Below, piece by piece: positions 44,451 through 55,835 of a stretch of DNA of 64,000 nt. Source of the stretch: Acheta domesticus (lineage: Eukaryota > Arthropoda > Insecta > Orthoptera > Gryllidae). The stretch is from assembly GCA_031308135.1 (NCBI GenBank), contig JAHLJT010000631.1:4255371-4319370 (forward strand), written 5' to 3'. The notes under the pieces were generated by a model. It had not been told where the DNA came from and did no database searches. It saw only the letters and a list, made by a program, of their open reading frames with translations. A program made the translations under genes and the position numbers. The first letter of the stretch is position 1, and every line of letters starts with the position of its first letter.

Positions 44451-45811
44451 TTTGGGAACTACATAAATATTTTTCATTTATTATTGGTAGTAAAAATACA
44501 GTTGATTGAACTTTGAATGGTTTTCTGTCAGAATGATTTGGAAATCATTTCAATATAATGAATGATCTATTACCATATATCTATGGCACTTCAGAATATC
44601 TCGTGTGTTTTCATTTCATTAAACTAAATCGAAGTTTGGGCAATAAAACTTAAATATTTGAAATTACTACCAACAATTCAATACAGTAACTTTATCATGC
44701 TTACCACGTGTTAAAAAGATATAATTTCGAATACCTTTTCGCTCGAACCAACACTTACGACTTTCCATTTCTGAAGAGACAAATTTTGAATACACCATGT
44801 AATGAGCCTCTGTCACAGTCTCAATTCCAATTAGTTCATATAGAAGCAATTTCACCAATTAAATCACGCGAAGGGAGAAGGACTTCCACCAACCCTTCTA
44901 ATTGCACATGGAACTATAGATTCGCTGGAGCAAATTCTAATTGTGACGTCATAACCAGTTGCCTTGTACAAAATTAGTTACGTGCATTTCAGAGACTTGA
45001 AATGCACATGGGAAATAGTTGCCGGCGCGTGCTGAAGGGACGCTTTGCAAAACAAAGGGCTATTTGGGCGACGAGGAAACATTCGGCGTGCTCTGCCACG
45101 GGGCAGCCTTGTGAAACCCTTCCGGACATGCTGGCTGGAGACATGCGGCGGACGCGGCAATGTGACGCAGTTCCGGAGCCATGCTAAAAGCTATACAAGA
45201 CGGCCCCAGACGAAAACTCTTTCTTCTGTTTCTTGGGCTCGTCCGCAGGTCGTCGTGGGTGGTGCGGCTCATGGCACGTCGATGTGCTGGCTACGGAGGT
45301 AAGGGGATGAAGCCGGCGCGCGTGCGTCGTGACGTGAGGCAAGCGCTCGTGGTGATCGGTAAAGTTCCTTCTAGTAACGGTCGGTTATAATATCCATTGT
45401 AAAATTTGAAAAAAAATAGGAATTTTTAGGTGTCGGTGCACATTGTGAATAAATATTCAATATTTTACAACCGTTCACGTCTGTGTATTCTTGTAACGGC
45501 CCCGGCCATGACGTCACATAATAAGAAGAAAATCCACAGACGCGCTTCCCCGATGGCGCGTTTAGCCGCGCGCTGCGCTCGCCGTTACTTAGAGAAAACG
45601 AGCCTGTGTAATTGAAAATCACGACTGCGCCGCGCGCCGGGACTCGGCTGAGGGCCCGGAACCCGTTTCGCTGGAAAGCGAAGGCGGGAGGCGGGGCCGC
45701 CCCGCCGAGGACACGACGCGATTCATGATCAAGATTCGTCTGCCTCCAGAAAACGGAAAGTAACCTCCCCCAAAAGAACAAAAAATTGTGTTGATGCATA
45801 CGAGCCAAATT
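44451..45811. other. Unassigned, GC-rich around 45000-45730
   Basis: AT-rich at first, then CpG-rich sequence with frames of 60-145 codons and no recognised domain. Position 45812 begins the TA target site of the mariner copy. Confidence 0.35.
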
Positions 45812-45813
45812 TA

Positions 45814-46507
45814 TGAGGGTCAGTCAAATGAAAACGAGACTGATTGGAAGAAGGAGAGTAAGCTGTTTATTATTTCAAAAGCATTCGCCGTAACCATTTA
45901 TTAATTAATTCAACTGTGAGACAAGATAGTCAGTGCCTCCATGGAAACACGTTTGCAGTTGCCTGCGGAACAATGATTGTACGCAGGCGAGCACCTCTTC
46001 GTCCGAAGCAAGCGGATGGCCATGAATAACTTCAGGGCTCCAAAAATTTGAAAATCGCATGGGGATAGATCTGTATTGTATGCAGGTTGTGTGAGCTTCC
46101 CAGTGCACTGTAGTCAAAACAACCTAGGAAGCATGTGGGTGGGTATTGTCGTGCAACAGAATGATGCCATCTGTCAATGTTCTTGGTCTTGATGGTTTTT
46201 TGCAAAGTTTCCACTGTGTTCATCAGACATTCTGGCATGAATTTCACCTCTTGACACTCTTTAGGCTGTCATAAAACACACAAAACATCTCACTGTTCCT
46301 CTTTCCCGACCATGATACTGATGTCAGATGCGCACTGAATCGCTGCCTTCACTTCTAGCACGTCTAAATAAACGGTAGATTTGTGAATGTTCGCGCTCTT
46401 CCTACCTGATTCCCAATAGAATGCACTTCTATACACTTATCAGCTTTACTAACTTCCGCGCCATGCTCATTATACATTCTGTCTCGTTTTCATTTGACGG
46501 ACCCTCA
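45814..46507 (-). mobile_element. Mariner-family transposon, internally deleted copy
   Basis: The terminal inverted repeats are TGAGGGTCAGTCAAATGAAA (left) and TGAGGGTCCGTCAAATGAAA (right, read inward), each continuing ACGAGAC with one mismatch between the ends. The element is flanked by TA at 45812-45813 and 46508-46509, the hallmark of Tc1/mariner insertion. On the minus strand the transposase relic includes IILLHDNTHPHAS (catalytic block with the second Asp; usual form LLHDNARPH), then a degraded segment where the YSPDLAPSDFHLF block should be, and SDEEVLACVQSLFRRQ near the C-terminus. Stops and frameshifts interrupt it. At 694 bp it is about half the usual 1.3 kb, because the central part is deleted. 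Confidence 0.9.
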
Positions 46508-46509
46508 TA

Positions 46510-47801
46510 ATATCCCTCTGCACATAAGAATTAAATGTTAGTCGAGCTGATGAAGTTGGTTGGCGTTTTAGGCTGACAAACTCTCAGTTCAGGTACCACA
46601 ATATGAAATGAGGAGTGGTTCCTTGTTCAAATGAAACACAAAAAAATATTACAATGTTTAATTTAGAGGAGATATGTACTGCAATGGTCGAAAGATGTGA
46701 ACTCTGTACTGACGAGCGGTCAAGTGCCTGCTCGGCAGATGTTCTCCTTAGATTATGTCGTTTCTACATGTTTACAAAATTCTGGAATTTTCCAGAAGGT
46801 TAATGTTACAAAATACATTTCTGGATGTCTTCAGGAATAACACAATAATTGATTAAAGTATTAGGACTATATGTTTGGTCGGGGATGACATTTTAATCGA
46901 TAGACATTTTGGATTTATATATTTGAAATTACGAAGCAATATTTGGTGTTAGAGTAAACGTGAGTAACATATCAATATGAAAAAGTTATAGACGATATAT
47001 TAGGAGTTACCACTCAACCGGTGCGGTGGTCAGGACTGCAGCCTGTGTGGCGCCTTCCAAAAGTCACGGAGGGCAGAGCTTTTGGGCCTCTTCGTCTGGG
47101 CTACATAACTGGAAACTTTTGCGGGAACTTTCGCTAACGTTTCAAGGGAACTTCGCGCACCATCAGATGTAGGATCAATTTACGCATGACGGCTTCTTAA
47201 TCACAGTAATCAGAATATCTATCACTTTGTCTGGCTGTGTTCCCTGCAACGTTCACAATGATGTCAATTGCTATTTCTAGAACCTATTCCATATTGTCTT
47301 CAATAACCCTCGCATTTCTGCACAAACATGATTATGAAGCATAAGACGAATAAATATGTCACCCTTTTCAGTGGTCCTGTTCACAGCATAATGCTTTTGG
47401 ATAGGCTGATTAATTTGTTATTTGTTCACAGCAAGCGTTGAATTCTATCCTTAACGTCTTTCTTCCACGTTTAGCCCAACCGAGTCTAATCAAGTTCAAC
47501 CCAATCATGAATTCTGTCAGAAAAATAAACAGAAGATGTTTAGAGAATTATTTGAAAAAATAAATCTTGTTATTCGTAGTGAAGGTTGAACCAAATAAAA
47601 GGGTAAAAAAGGCGTTAAATACAGGAGCAAAATACGGAAGCTACGAATAAACGCGCAATAATAAAATTTTCAAGAAAAGGATGTGGATTACTACGAAAAT
47701 ATGTTTGGTTCCAACAGGATCCTCAGCATTTGGATTCTTCCCTTTTCATCAAGAGGTCCGTTCGTTACTCGCAGCGGTTTGCCAAGTTTACTGTACACTA
47801 A
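46510..47801. other. Unassigned spacer between two mariner copies
   Basis: Mixed AT-rich sequence without a recognised feature. Confidence 0.35.
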
Positions 47802-47803
47802 TA

Positions 47804-48480
47804 TGAGGATCGGTCAAATGAAAACGAGACAGACTTTATAGCGAGCATGGCACGGAAGTTAGTACCGCGGATAGGTGTGTGTAAAGAAGTGCCCTCTATT
47901 GGGATTGAAGGCAGATCGCGCGAGTTCCCCGCTCTGCCATTGTTTGTTGGACATGTTCGAAGTGAGGTCAGTGAATATGTGCACGTCCGACATCACAACA
48001 GAAGCCGGGGAAGAGGAACAGTGAGGTGAAGGGCGTTGTTAGACAGCGCACAGAGCACAGCGCAAGGAATGTAAGGAGGTCTGTCGTGGCTGTTGTGTGT
48101 GGTGAACACTGTATCTCACGTGCGCCTGTGGTTTAGAGGAATAAACGATTTTGAGAAGGTCGAATGTCCTTGGAAGACATCTGTCAACCAGCACGGGCTC
48201 ATCGTGTTATTATCCCCTAATGCCCATCGCTGCGGTGGATGCTACCGTCAGAAGTAACCAAAGTGATTGACGGGGGCTGTGGAAGACATTCGGCTCACGT
48301 TGAGCGTTAGTGACGCCACCACTCACGCCATCTTGACAGAGCAACTGAAGTTTTGAAAAAAATGTGCGAAGTGGGTTCCCTACAATCAGATGGAGGAACA
48401 GAAGTTGAACAGACAATGTCGACATCACTGCAGTACTACTCATTCTACGAGTGGGGACCAACAATAAGAACGCGCAATTC
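47804..48480 (+). mobile_element. Mariner-family transposon, 3'-truncated copy
   Basis: TA at 47802-47803 precedes the terminal repeat TGAGGATCGGTCAAATGAAA, continuing ACGAGACAGAC. The first 230 bp closely parallels the 5' part of the copy ending at 46507 (GAGCATGGCACGGAAGTTAG and GGGGAAGAGGAACAGTGAG). Degraded transposase follows on the plus strand in shifting frames: EGRMSLED near 48155, VEDIRLTLSVSDATTHAILT near 48277-48336, and CAKWVPYNQMEEQKLNRQ near 48363-48415, matching the HTH and WVPxxLTEEQK linker of mariner transposases. No catalytic block and no right-hand inverted repeat are seen. It is inactive. Confidence 0.85.
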
Positions 48481-48813
48481 GAATCCAGCGCTTAAATTTA
48501 AAGAGAAATCGACGAGAACATAACAGACTGTTAGATACAGCTCAAGTAGTACTCTCTTTAGTATTATGATGGGAAACTTATTAAAAAAAATGATTACTTT
48601 CTTCTCTAATTTGTGACAAGAGTACGTTATAGACTTGTAATATCAAATCAACGAACACTATGTATTTATAATCGTTTACGACATCGTATAATACAGTAAT
48701 ACAGATTAAGCCCTTTGCATTCTTTATAACACTCTCAATATTACCCATAACATATCGTCAGAGACGTTTGCTCGTTGGTATCTGTTATTTAGATTCATAA
48801 TGGGGGAAAATGG

Positions 48814-48900
<87 letters not shown>
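48814..48900. repeat. (TA)n microsatellite
   Basis: About 43 TA units with one G at 48860, followed by CACACATATG. Confidence 0.97.
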
Positions 48901-48909
<9 letters not shown>

Positions 48910-49879
48910 GCTGGTAAACATTACCAGTCTTGAAATTGCCTACACTTTATTTGTATGTCAATCTTGATGTGAGAAATTGCTCTCATTATGTAAGTGAGCA
49001 CATTTTTGTCACAAAACATATTTTAGAGGAATTCTGACGATAAAATAAAGGGAGGCATTAGAAGTCAAGGCACGCAATCTACGCGCCGAGTCGTCCCCAC
49101 TTTGCACCGGCAGACTCCTCTCCTCCCCGCAAAGCTGCATACCCCCCACTACTTGCCCTTTTTCTCGAGAGCAGACGTCCGGCTCTTGCGTGCACAATGT
49201 CCGCAGAAGCAGGCGCTTTGCAGGCTTGCAGTAAGGCATAAGTTGCGAAACAGCGCGACATGCATTACTTTGTCGAAATATCCGGTATAAAACTATACGT
49301 TTATCAGGAAACCGGCAATACACCACAGTTTTGTTATCTGATGTATATATTCAATGTGTCCTGCGATTTCAAGACCGTACACATAAACGATGTGTCTTGC
49401 GATTCAATGTGTCCTGCGAATTGAAGACCATGAACGATAGCTAGGCGAGAGAAGCATTCACAGAATGAAGATTCCGTACACGAGAGTCGTCTCCTGAAAG
49501 AATCTCTGAAGAGGACGGTACGAAATGAGCACCGCTTTGGTTCCCGACTGCCAGCCGGGGGAGTCGCTGGCTCAGAATTGGAGCGCTGGCGACGCGACTG
49601 GCTCTCGCGCGCGGGGCCGCCTCTGCCGCCGCGTATTAAATACGAGCTGTCGGGGAGGGGGGCGCCGGGCGGGCGGGCGGCCGAGCGACCAGGTGCCGCC
49701 GGCGGCGCTGTCACGTCCCGCGGCCACCGCCATCAAAACCTCATCAGGGGTGGCCAGCCCCGGCCAGCCGCGCGCGTCGCGTCGTTTCGCCCGGCGGAAC
49801 TGCGCAGTTACGGCCCGCTGTGCCCACGCTGCCGCCTCTATCGCTTCGGACGCCGCCGCCCAAGGGGTTTGCGCGGCGC
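48901..49879. other. Unassigned, CpG-rich from 49550
   Basis: Short direct repeats around GTGTCCTGCGATTTCAAGACC and GTGTCCTGCGAATTGAAGACC lie at 49356-49428. Positions 49550-49870 are CpG-rich with overlapping unsupported frames. Confidence 0.35.
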
Positions 49880-50625
49880 AGGGCGGGATGGGGTGGGGTG
49901 GGAGGGGTGAAGAGGATTGGGGAGGGAAGGGGCTGGGTGGGACGGGGTGATGGCGCGGAGCGGGGCGGGGCGGGGCGGGCGAAGTGAGGCAGACCTGAGT
50001 GGGGCGGGATGGAGTCGGTGCAGTGGGGCGAGCGAGGCAGGGCGGGGCAGAACGAGGCGGGATGGTGCGGGCAGGAGCAGGGCGGCACGGAAAGGGGAGG
50101 AGCGGGGCGGGTCTAGGAGGAGAGGCGCGGATCGGGGAGGAGCGTGGCGGAACGGGGAGGGGGAGTAGGTTGGGGCGGGGCGGGGTGGGGCTAGGAAGAG
50201 AGGCGCGGATCGGGGAGGAGCGTGGAGAAACCGTGAGGAGCGTGGCGGACCGGGGAGGGGGGAGTAGGGCGGGGCGGGGCGGGGCTAGGAGGAGAGGCGC
50301 GGATCGGGGAGGAGCGTGACAGAACCGTGAGGAGCGTGGCGGAACGGGGAGGGGGGAGTAGGGCGGGACGGGGCGGGGCGGGGTGGGGCTAGGAGAAGAG
50401 ACGCAGATCGGGGAGGAGCGTGGCGGAGCGGGGAGGGGGGAGTAGGGCGGGGCGGGGCGGGGCTAGGAGGAGAGGCGCGGATCGGGGAGGAGCGTGACAG
50501 AACCGTGAGGAGCGTGGCGGAACGGGGAGGGGGGAGTAGGGCGGGACGGGGCGGGGAGGGGCGGAGCGGGGCGGGGCGGGGCGGGGCGGGGCGGAGTGGA
50601 GCCGGGCGGGGCGGCACCTGGCTGG
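49880..50625. repeat. GC minisatellite with a 75-103-bp higher-order unit
   Basis: The base units are GGGGCGGGGC and GGGGAGGAGCGTGGCGG. A longer unit containing GGCGCGGATCGGGGAGGAGC, ACAGAACCGTGAGGAGCGTGG and GGGGGGAGTAGGGCGGG recurs at about 50125, 50203, 50297, 50400 and 50475. Spacing varies from 75 to 103 bp because the pentamer stretch between units expands and contracts. Frames up to 110 codons are Arg/Gly or Pro/Arg repeats. Confidence 0.9.
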
Positions 50626-52138
50626 CTGTTGACCTCCGGGCGCCGGCGCGGCGCGCGCGGCGACGCGACGCCCCGGGAGCGTTTGGGCGATCGCCCCTGG
50701 CGCTGGGCGCACGGCGCTCGCGGCTCCCAGATCTGCGCGCACGCCTCTCACGGCACCTGAGGCGCGTGAGCTCCGCTTCCTATTTTCGGTAACACTGCTG
50801 TCATCATTGCGTTGAATGAGCTTATACATCAGCATGTTTAGGTTTCCTGAAGGAACGAATAATTCTGTTAACCCAAATTATTGCAGGAAGCCGTACGCAA
50901 GAGGATATTTTTCTTTCGGATATCGTTTGCTTCGCATGATCGAAAATGAAAAATGAAATATTAGTTTCTTAATGATCATAGTGAATGAAATAATGGTTTA
51001 ATCAAAGCAGCCATTGGCAATTGACATTTGACGACTGCAAGTCATACTTCTACATAATGACGTGCTCAAGGTAGGAGTCAAATGGTCATTCCTCCACATA
51101 TAATTGCAAAAAAGAAAGCAAGTGAATTACATTTAGCACCAACAACTAATTCGTGATGGAATAAGCGGGCTGAACTATTACACATGACCTGTTGTTGACG
51201 AAATTAGCTTCAAATGAATCACATCAACATAAAACCCCCTTCGCCCTACCTTGCTATATTGTATGTCCAGATCCGACCATTTTTTCACTCTTAGCTTGTT
51301 TCAACATCTCACAACGATAATCTATAAAATAGTTTGTTTCAGAAAGACCTTGCGGCAACTTAGGTTACAATTAAAAACATGTTACAAAATGAAACAATGA
51401 TTTTATTCAGCCTGAACTCGTCTGCATCTTTGTGGCAAAAATAACTGAAGCATGTAGTTGACAGCAACTATAAAGACTTTTACCGAAATACTTGTCACTA
51501 GAACATAAATAAACAGCGAAGTCTCAGTATACAGTCCATGAAAAATAATTTTACTTCCCAATTGTAATTAATTTCAATGTGACTTAGTAAAAACTAAATT
51601 AGAGACCAATTCGGATAAGACCAAACAAGATCAATAGAAATAGCTTGTTATCTCTTTTTCAATATCAATTTTAATTGCGGTCTCTGGATGGCTGTGACCC
51701 ATTCGCATCAGGGGATGGGGGCTGTTGTCACTGTCATCAGCAGACAGTCAACTCTGCTGCTAGTGGCTTTACCATCACCACCTCCTTCTCTAATACATAT
51801 CAATCCACACCACCGCCTTCTTGATAGTCACCAGAGCGACCCTCGCCTTCGTCTATGCCGTCGTTAGTACCAACACACACCAACACATATTATTACCACT
51901 GTTTCTAGAACCATCTGCAGCGCCAGACAACACCATCTCCGCCACCAACATCAAAACATCGTCAATCCACCTTCCAACATTAATTACATTTCTAAGGAGT
52001 GCCAATAAAATAACAACGGTCGAACATTTAAAAATTTTACTTTAAATTTAATTCCTTTTTTAATTTCATTCAATTTGAAAAACACTCGACCAATTTAATT
52101 GATTTTGATTTTGTCAAATTTATCAATTTTGATCATGA
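50626..52138. other. Unassigned, no gene seen
   Basis: A CpG-rich shoulder to 50770, then AT-rich sequence with ACCACC- and CACCAACACAC-rich stretches near 51770-51960. Confidence 0.35.
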
Positions 52139-52632
52139 TTTGATTGATTAGCGACTTCGGGTGCGTCAAGGTCCTTAGTGCCGTGAGTATTGTGCGTGTT
52201 TTTCCTCGGGAGGGGGCGGTGAGGGGGCGGTGAGATCCGGCGCCGACCTACCGTCGGCTAGCGACGCTTTCCAGAGCCAGTATCTCCCACCAGCAAGGCA
52301 CCGCCCCAGTCGGAACAAGCTCAAAGCTCACGACCGGGCTCCGGGCATGTGTAAAAGTATAGTGCATGTAAGTGTATGTGTTTATAAGTGAGTGGTGAGG
52401 ATAGGACAAGGAAGAGGAAGGAAAGATCGCGCGCGTCCGTGGCCCGTTTGTCAGGGTACTGCTTCGGCATTCGCCTGATATTGATGGGAGAAACCAAGGA
52501 AAACTACCGATCAGAGCGGTCGGCCGCTAGAATTCTCCTCCAATCAGCGGCTGACATCGACATATGTAGCTAGTGCCAAACATCCTGTCACCGTCGGTAC
52601 TCGAACCTAGGACATCCCAGATAGAGGAACTG
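52139..52632 (-). mobile_element. SINE family A, minus-strand copy
   Basis: On the minus strand it has a B box GGTTCGAGTACC (near 52604-52594), AGAATTCTAGCGGCCGACC complementing 52518-52536, GCGCGATCTTTCCTTCC, the GC-rich body and the GCACCCGAAGTCGCTAATC end with a short AATC tail at the left edge. The A-box region is lost. Confidence 0.8.
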
Positions 52633-54662
52633 CAGCCGATCGTTTGATGAATTACGGTCCTTTTCCCGAAGATGACATCATTCTACAGCCGGTGTAGCTA
52701 ACTCGCACCCCCGGGTTCAGCGTCCTGCTGATCCTGAAGACGCCCCACGGGCGTTCGCCACGTTCTCTCGCGGTCGCGACGCGGACTCAGCGCCCTCACG
52801 CCGCAGCTGCAGCACAAAACAGGCGCAGGGCGACCTTCGGGGCCGACGGATATTCAATGACAACGGGAGAATTTACAAGCCTCGAGCCCACCACTTTTCT
52901 CCGAACTTGATTCGTGAAGTGACGTTCGACAATTTCACGGGATTTAATGGAGACACGAAGTGGAGTGAAGTGTAGAAGGGAATTGTTCTTCCATACACAA
53001 ATCTCATCGAGAAAAGCAATTGGTCATCGTGCATGTTTCTCACTTGTAAGTGCAAAGAACGTAGTAGTGATACCAAGGTGGTCAACCAGAGTCATTAGCA
53101 TGCCTCGTGCCACCGTGCCACGAGATAATCAGCGATTCTAGATCAGTCCGTGAAAGCACACGACCAGAAAGAGGATAACTCAGTTTGCATATAGTAATGG
53201 AGTCGTCGAAACCTACAGCAGCGTGTTCGCCAAAATATACGTATTATTTTGATCCTGTGGAAAACAGGATATGTGCAGTAAAATAAAAGAAAATATGTCA
53301 ATAAACGTAACTACAAACCAGTGGAGTTTGTAGCACACACTTTCTCGTATTTCTGAAATTCAGAAGTTTCAACAAACATGAGAGCTGCTCCATTCTTTTA
53401 GCGTCCCTTGTTCTATCCGTGGACAAAATTCAAAGTAAAAAACATTTAAGCGGTTTCTGAGATTTTTTTTATAAAATGCACAGAATATGCGAGAAAATAT
53501 GGGCTTCTGTAGCACCATTCGTTCTAATAGCATTTCGATGTGGAAATTCCCAGACGATAATCGCCAAGTTATAGATGGTCGAGGCGCTCGTCGTGAATAC
53601 GGGTAAATTCGAGGGTACTAGATCCTTTTTTCTTATTTTATTCGAATTTCAAAGTGAAAGCATTTACCTTAAAAGGGGCATTGTTTTCTAGATACAAAAA
53701 TGAAACCATAATAAGTCACTGATAATGACCCCCACATAGAAAATGTCTCCTATGCCTAAACACTTACCATTGGACGTAGAATCCAGAAACTGGCAAAGAA
53801 CTGGTTACTCACCTGAAAAAAGATACAAAGTTACTGTCAATTCTAGAGACGTTACGAATTATTGTGACGTGAATTCTACTTCTAAGAATCATGTTTTTTA
53901 TTACTCGAGAGTCTCTGCTCAGTTTCTGATAAAAATTCATTAATTCATTTCTTCAAAGAAGATACGTATTAGATACACAACTAACTCAGATATGAAAAAT
54001 TTAGGATAATTTGAAGTACATTGAAAAAAAAGTCAAAATACAAATTTCATAACACAACATAAACATATGAACACGCTTACCACTTTAATACCTATGATTA
54101 ATAATGATAATGACTAAGAAACGGATTTTTATGTAAATACATATTTTTACGGGTATATGACACCAGTAATCAAAATATTTTTCTAGACTTTGCATCACAT
54201 TCTGAATGATTAAACTATTTTTATTATACATATTTTGCTAATTACACGTTTATACATATTTACCTATTGCTGCATATATATACATATTGAAAAGAAATAT
54301 TTCAGATACGAGTTTGCAACTTGGCGTTTCTACAAAATTCTTTCTGTGAAACAAAATAAAATAATACTGGGCTACTGTGATCTTCGGACCAGGTGAAATC
54401 GTGCATTGTCATACGTGCCCTACTTCTCGGAAACCGTGAACTCGGAATCAATGATGAAGTAAAGCGGATGTAATCGCAACCACATGCTTGCTCTTGTTTC
54501 GTAGTGCCCCTGACAAATATTTCTTAAAGATCGTTTTCTCATCGCGCTTTCTGTACCCCATATACACCCCTACGTCAGGCACCCCTACGTCGAGGTCAAT
54601 AGCAAACTCCTTGGAAATGTGATGTGATGAGTCGTTTTCAATAAATTGAATTCAACTGCAAT
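52633..54662. other. Unassigned, with a CpG-rich patch
   Basis: CpG-rich at 52720-52850, AT-rich afterward. No recognised domain in short frames. Confidence 0.35.
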
Positions 54663-55205
54663 GGTGGAGTGAGTATTTATTGCTTCCGGATGCGTCAAAT
54701 ACTTCGATCATTAGTCCTGAATATGTAGTGCGATTTTTCTCCAGGGGTGGCGGTGTTCTTCCGCTGCTGGAGCGTGAGGTCCGGCGCCGACCTACACCTC
54801 TTTTGAGGATTTTTGAATTGAACTGAATTGAATTGTCTTATTTTACGTGGCGATGAGGCCTGCTCAGACCATGAGGCCTCCTCTTCCGTCTGACCACGCA
54901 AATTTTGTTACACTCCTTTCACCAACTAGCGGAAAGAAGGTATTACTGAGGAGACGAAACCGGCGATTTGAATTTAGCTCAGAGGCTTCATTTAGGCTTC
55001 AGGATCTTTTTCATGGCAAGTAAATCTACTAACATGAGACAGCCGGCTTTACTTCTCCTCCGAAGAAAGGCTCTAACATATGTGGTAGTGTAATGAAAAT
55101 ATTTGTGTACGTAATGAGAGATTAGGGGCAAGGATGTGGAAGGAAAGATCTCGCATGGTCTGTGACCGCTTTGTTAGGCTTCTGTTACTAGTACATGGCA
55201 TCTCG
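54663..55205 (-). mobile_element. SINE family A, copy interrupted by repeat E
   Basis: Family A sequence occurs at 54679-54812 (TCCGGATGCGTCAAATACTT to CGGCGCCGACCTACACCTC) and resumes at about 55069-55190 (CATATGTGGTAGTGTAATG and GGAAGGAAAGATCTCGCATG). The middle 55-70 bp of the family, CAGCGGGGCACCGCCCC-type sequence, is missing and is replaced by the repeat E segment. The CTACACCTCTTTTGAGG wording groups this copy with the one at 60198. Confidence 0.7.
54813..55068 (-). repeat. Repeat family E, copy nested in a SINE
   Basis: The left edge is a TTGAATTGAACTGAATTGAA tail. It is followed by TTATTTTACGTGGCGATGAG, CCTCTTCCGTCTGACCACGC, TCCTTTCACCAACTAGCGG and GACAGCCGGCTTTACTTCTC. The same words in the same order occur at 63545-63780. 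With the simple-repeat tail on the left, the element reads on the minus strand, so this copy is 5'-truncated. Confidence 0.75.
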
Positions 55206-55639
55206 CGGTCAGCGTAGTAGATATTTAAACACTCCTATGTTCCATTTTCCAACGAATTATTTTGTTGTTTTCCCCGATGACTCTCTCAGTGAAACCCGGA
55301 GCCTGGTTAATCGAGACTAGTATAATTGCGAGTCTGCTGTACGCCTCGACCGTTTCTTGAACCTAAATTTTCTACAATAATCTTTTCTGATACGACGCCT
55401 GAAGCCATGAATGGCTATTTATTGTGATGCTTTTTGTTCATTTTGCCACATATATCAAAAGAAGAGTTAAATGCAGCAATTGCTAATACTTAACATCTTT
55501 GATTTCGGAGGAATAATTCCTCTACTCGTGTAACAGAAACCTTGTAGGTTAATTCTGTCAACGGCACCATCAAAGAAATGCTGAGATGTAACGGTTCTCA
55601 CAAACATTACTATATTACGTGAAAGCGAGGGCTTCTGCT
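55206..55639. other. Unassigned, no gene seen
   Basis: Mixed sequence without a recognised feature. Confidence 0.35.
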
Positions 55640-55835
55640 GCTGGAGTCGGTATGAAGTTCGCTCTCCGGGAGACGCCGCGCTCTAGGCACAGATGCCAAC
55701 GTTTTGGCCGCTTGCGGCGATCCGTCTTCATGGCGAAATGCTGAGCCATTTTGCCCTGAGGAACGTAGCCGCTTCACGGCCAAAACGTTGGCATCTAATG
55801 CTAGGTCTCGGAGTCTGTCGGACACCCAAGAACAT
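55640..55835. repeat. Head-to-head pair of Penelope-like motifs
   Basis: A perfect 20-bp inverted repeat, AGATGCCAACGTTTTGGCCG at 55691-55710 and its complement at 55777-55796, marks two opposed copies of the family. The right copy has CTGAGGA (55756-55762), a CCGCTTCACGG-type stem, AAAACGTT and then GTCTCGGAGTCTGTCGGACA with CCAAGAACAT. The left copy, on the minus strand, has TGAAGACGGATCGCCGCAAG, CGGCCAAAACGTTGGC and GAGCGCGGCGTCTCCCGGAG. In the right copy TGCC before and GGCA after the core can pair as a 4-bp stem I. Both copies have AAAAC instead of GAAAC, so catalytic activity is doubtful. Confidence 0.6.
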
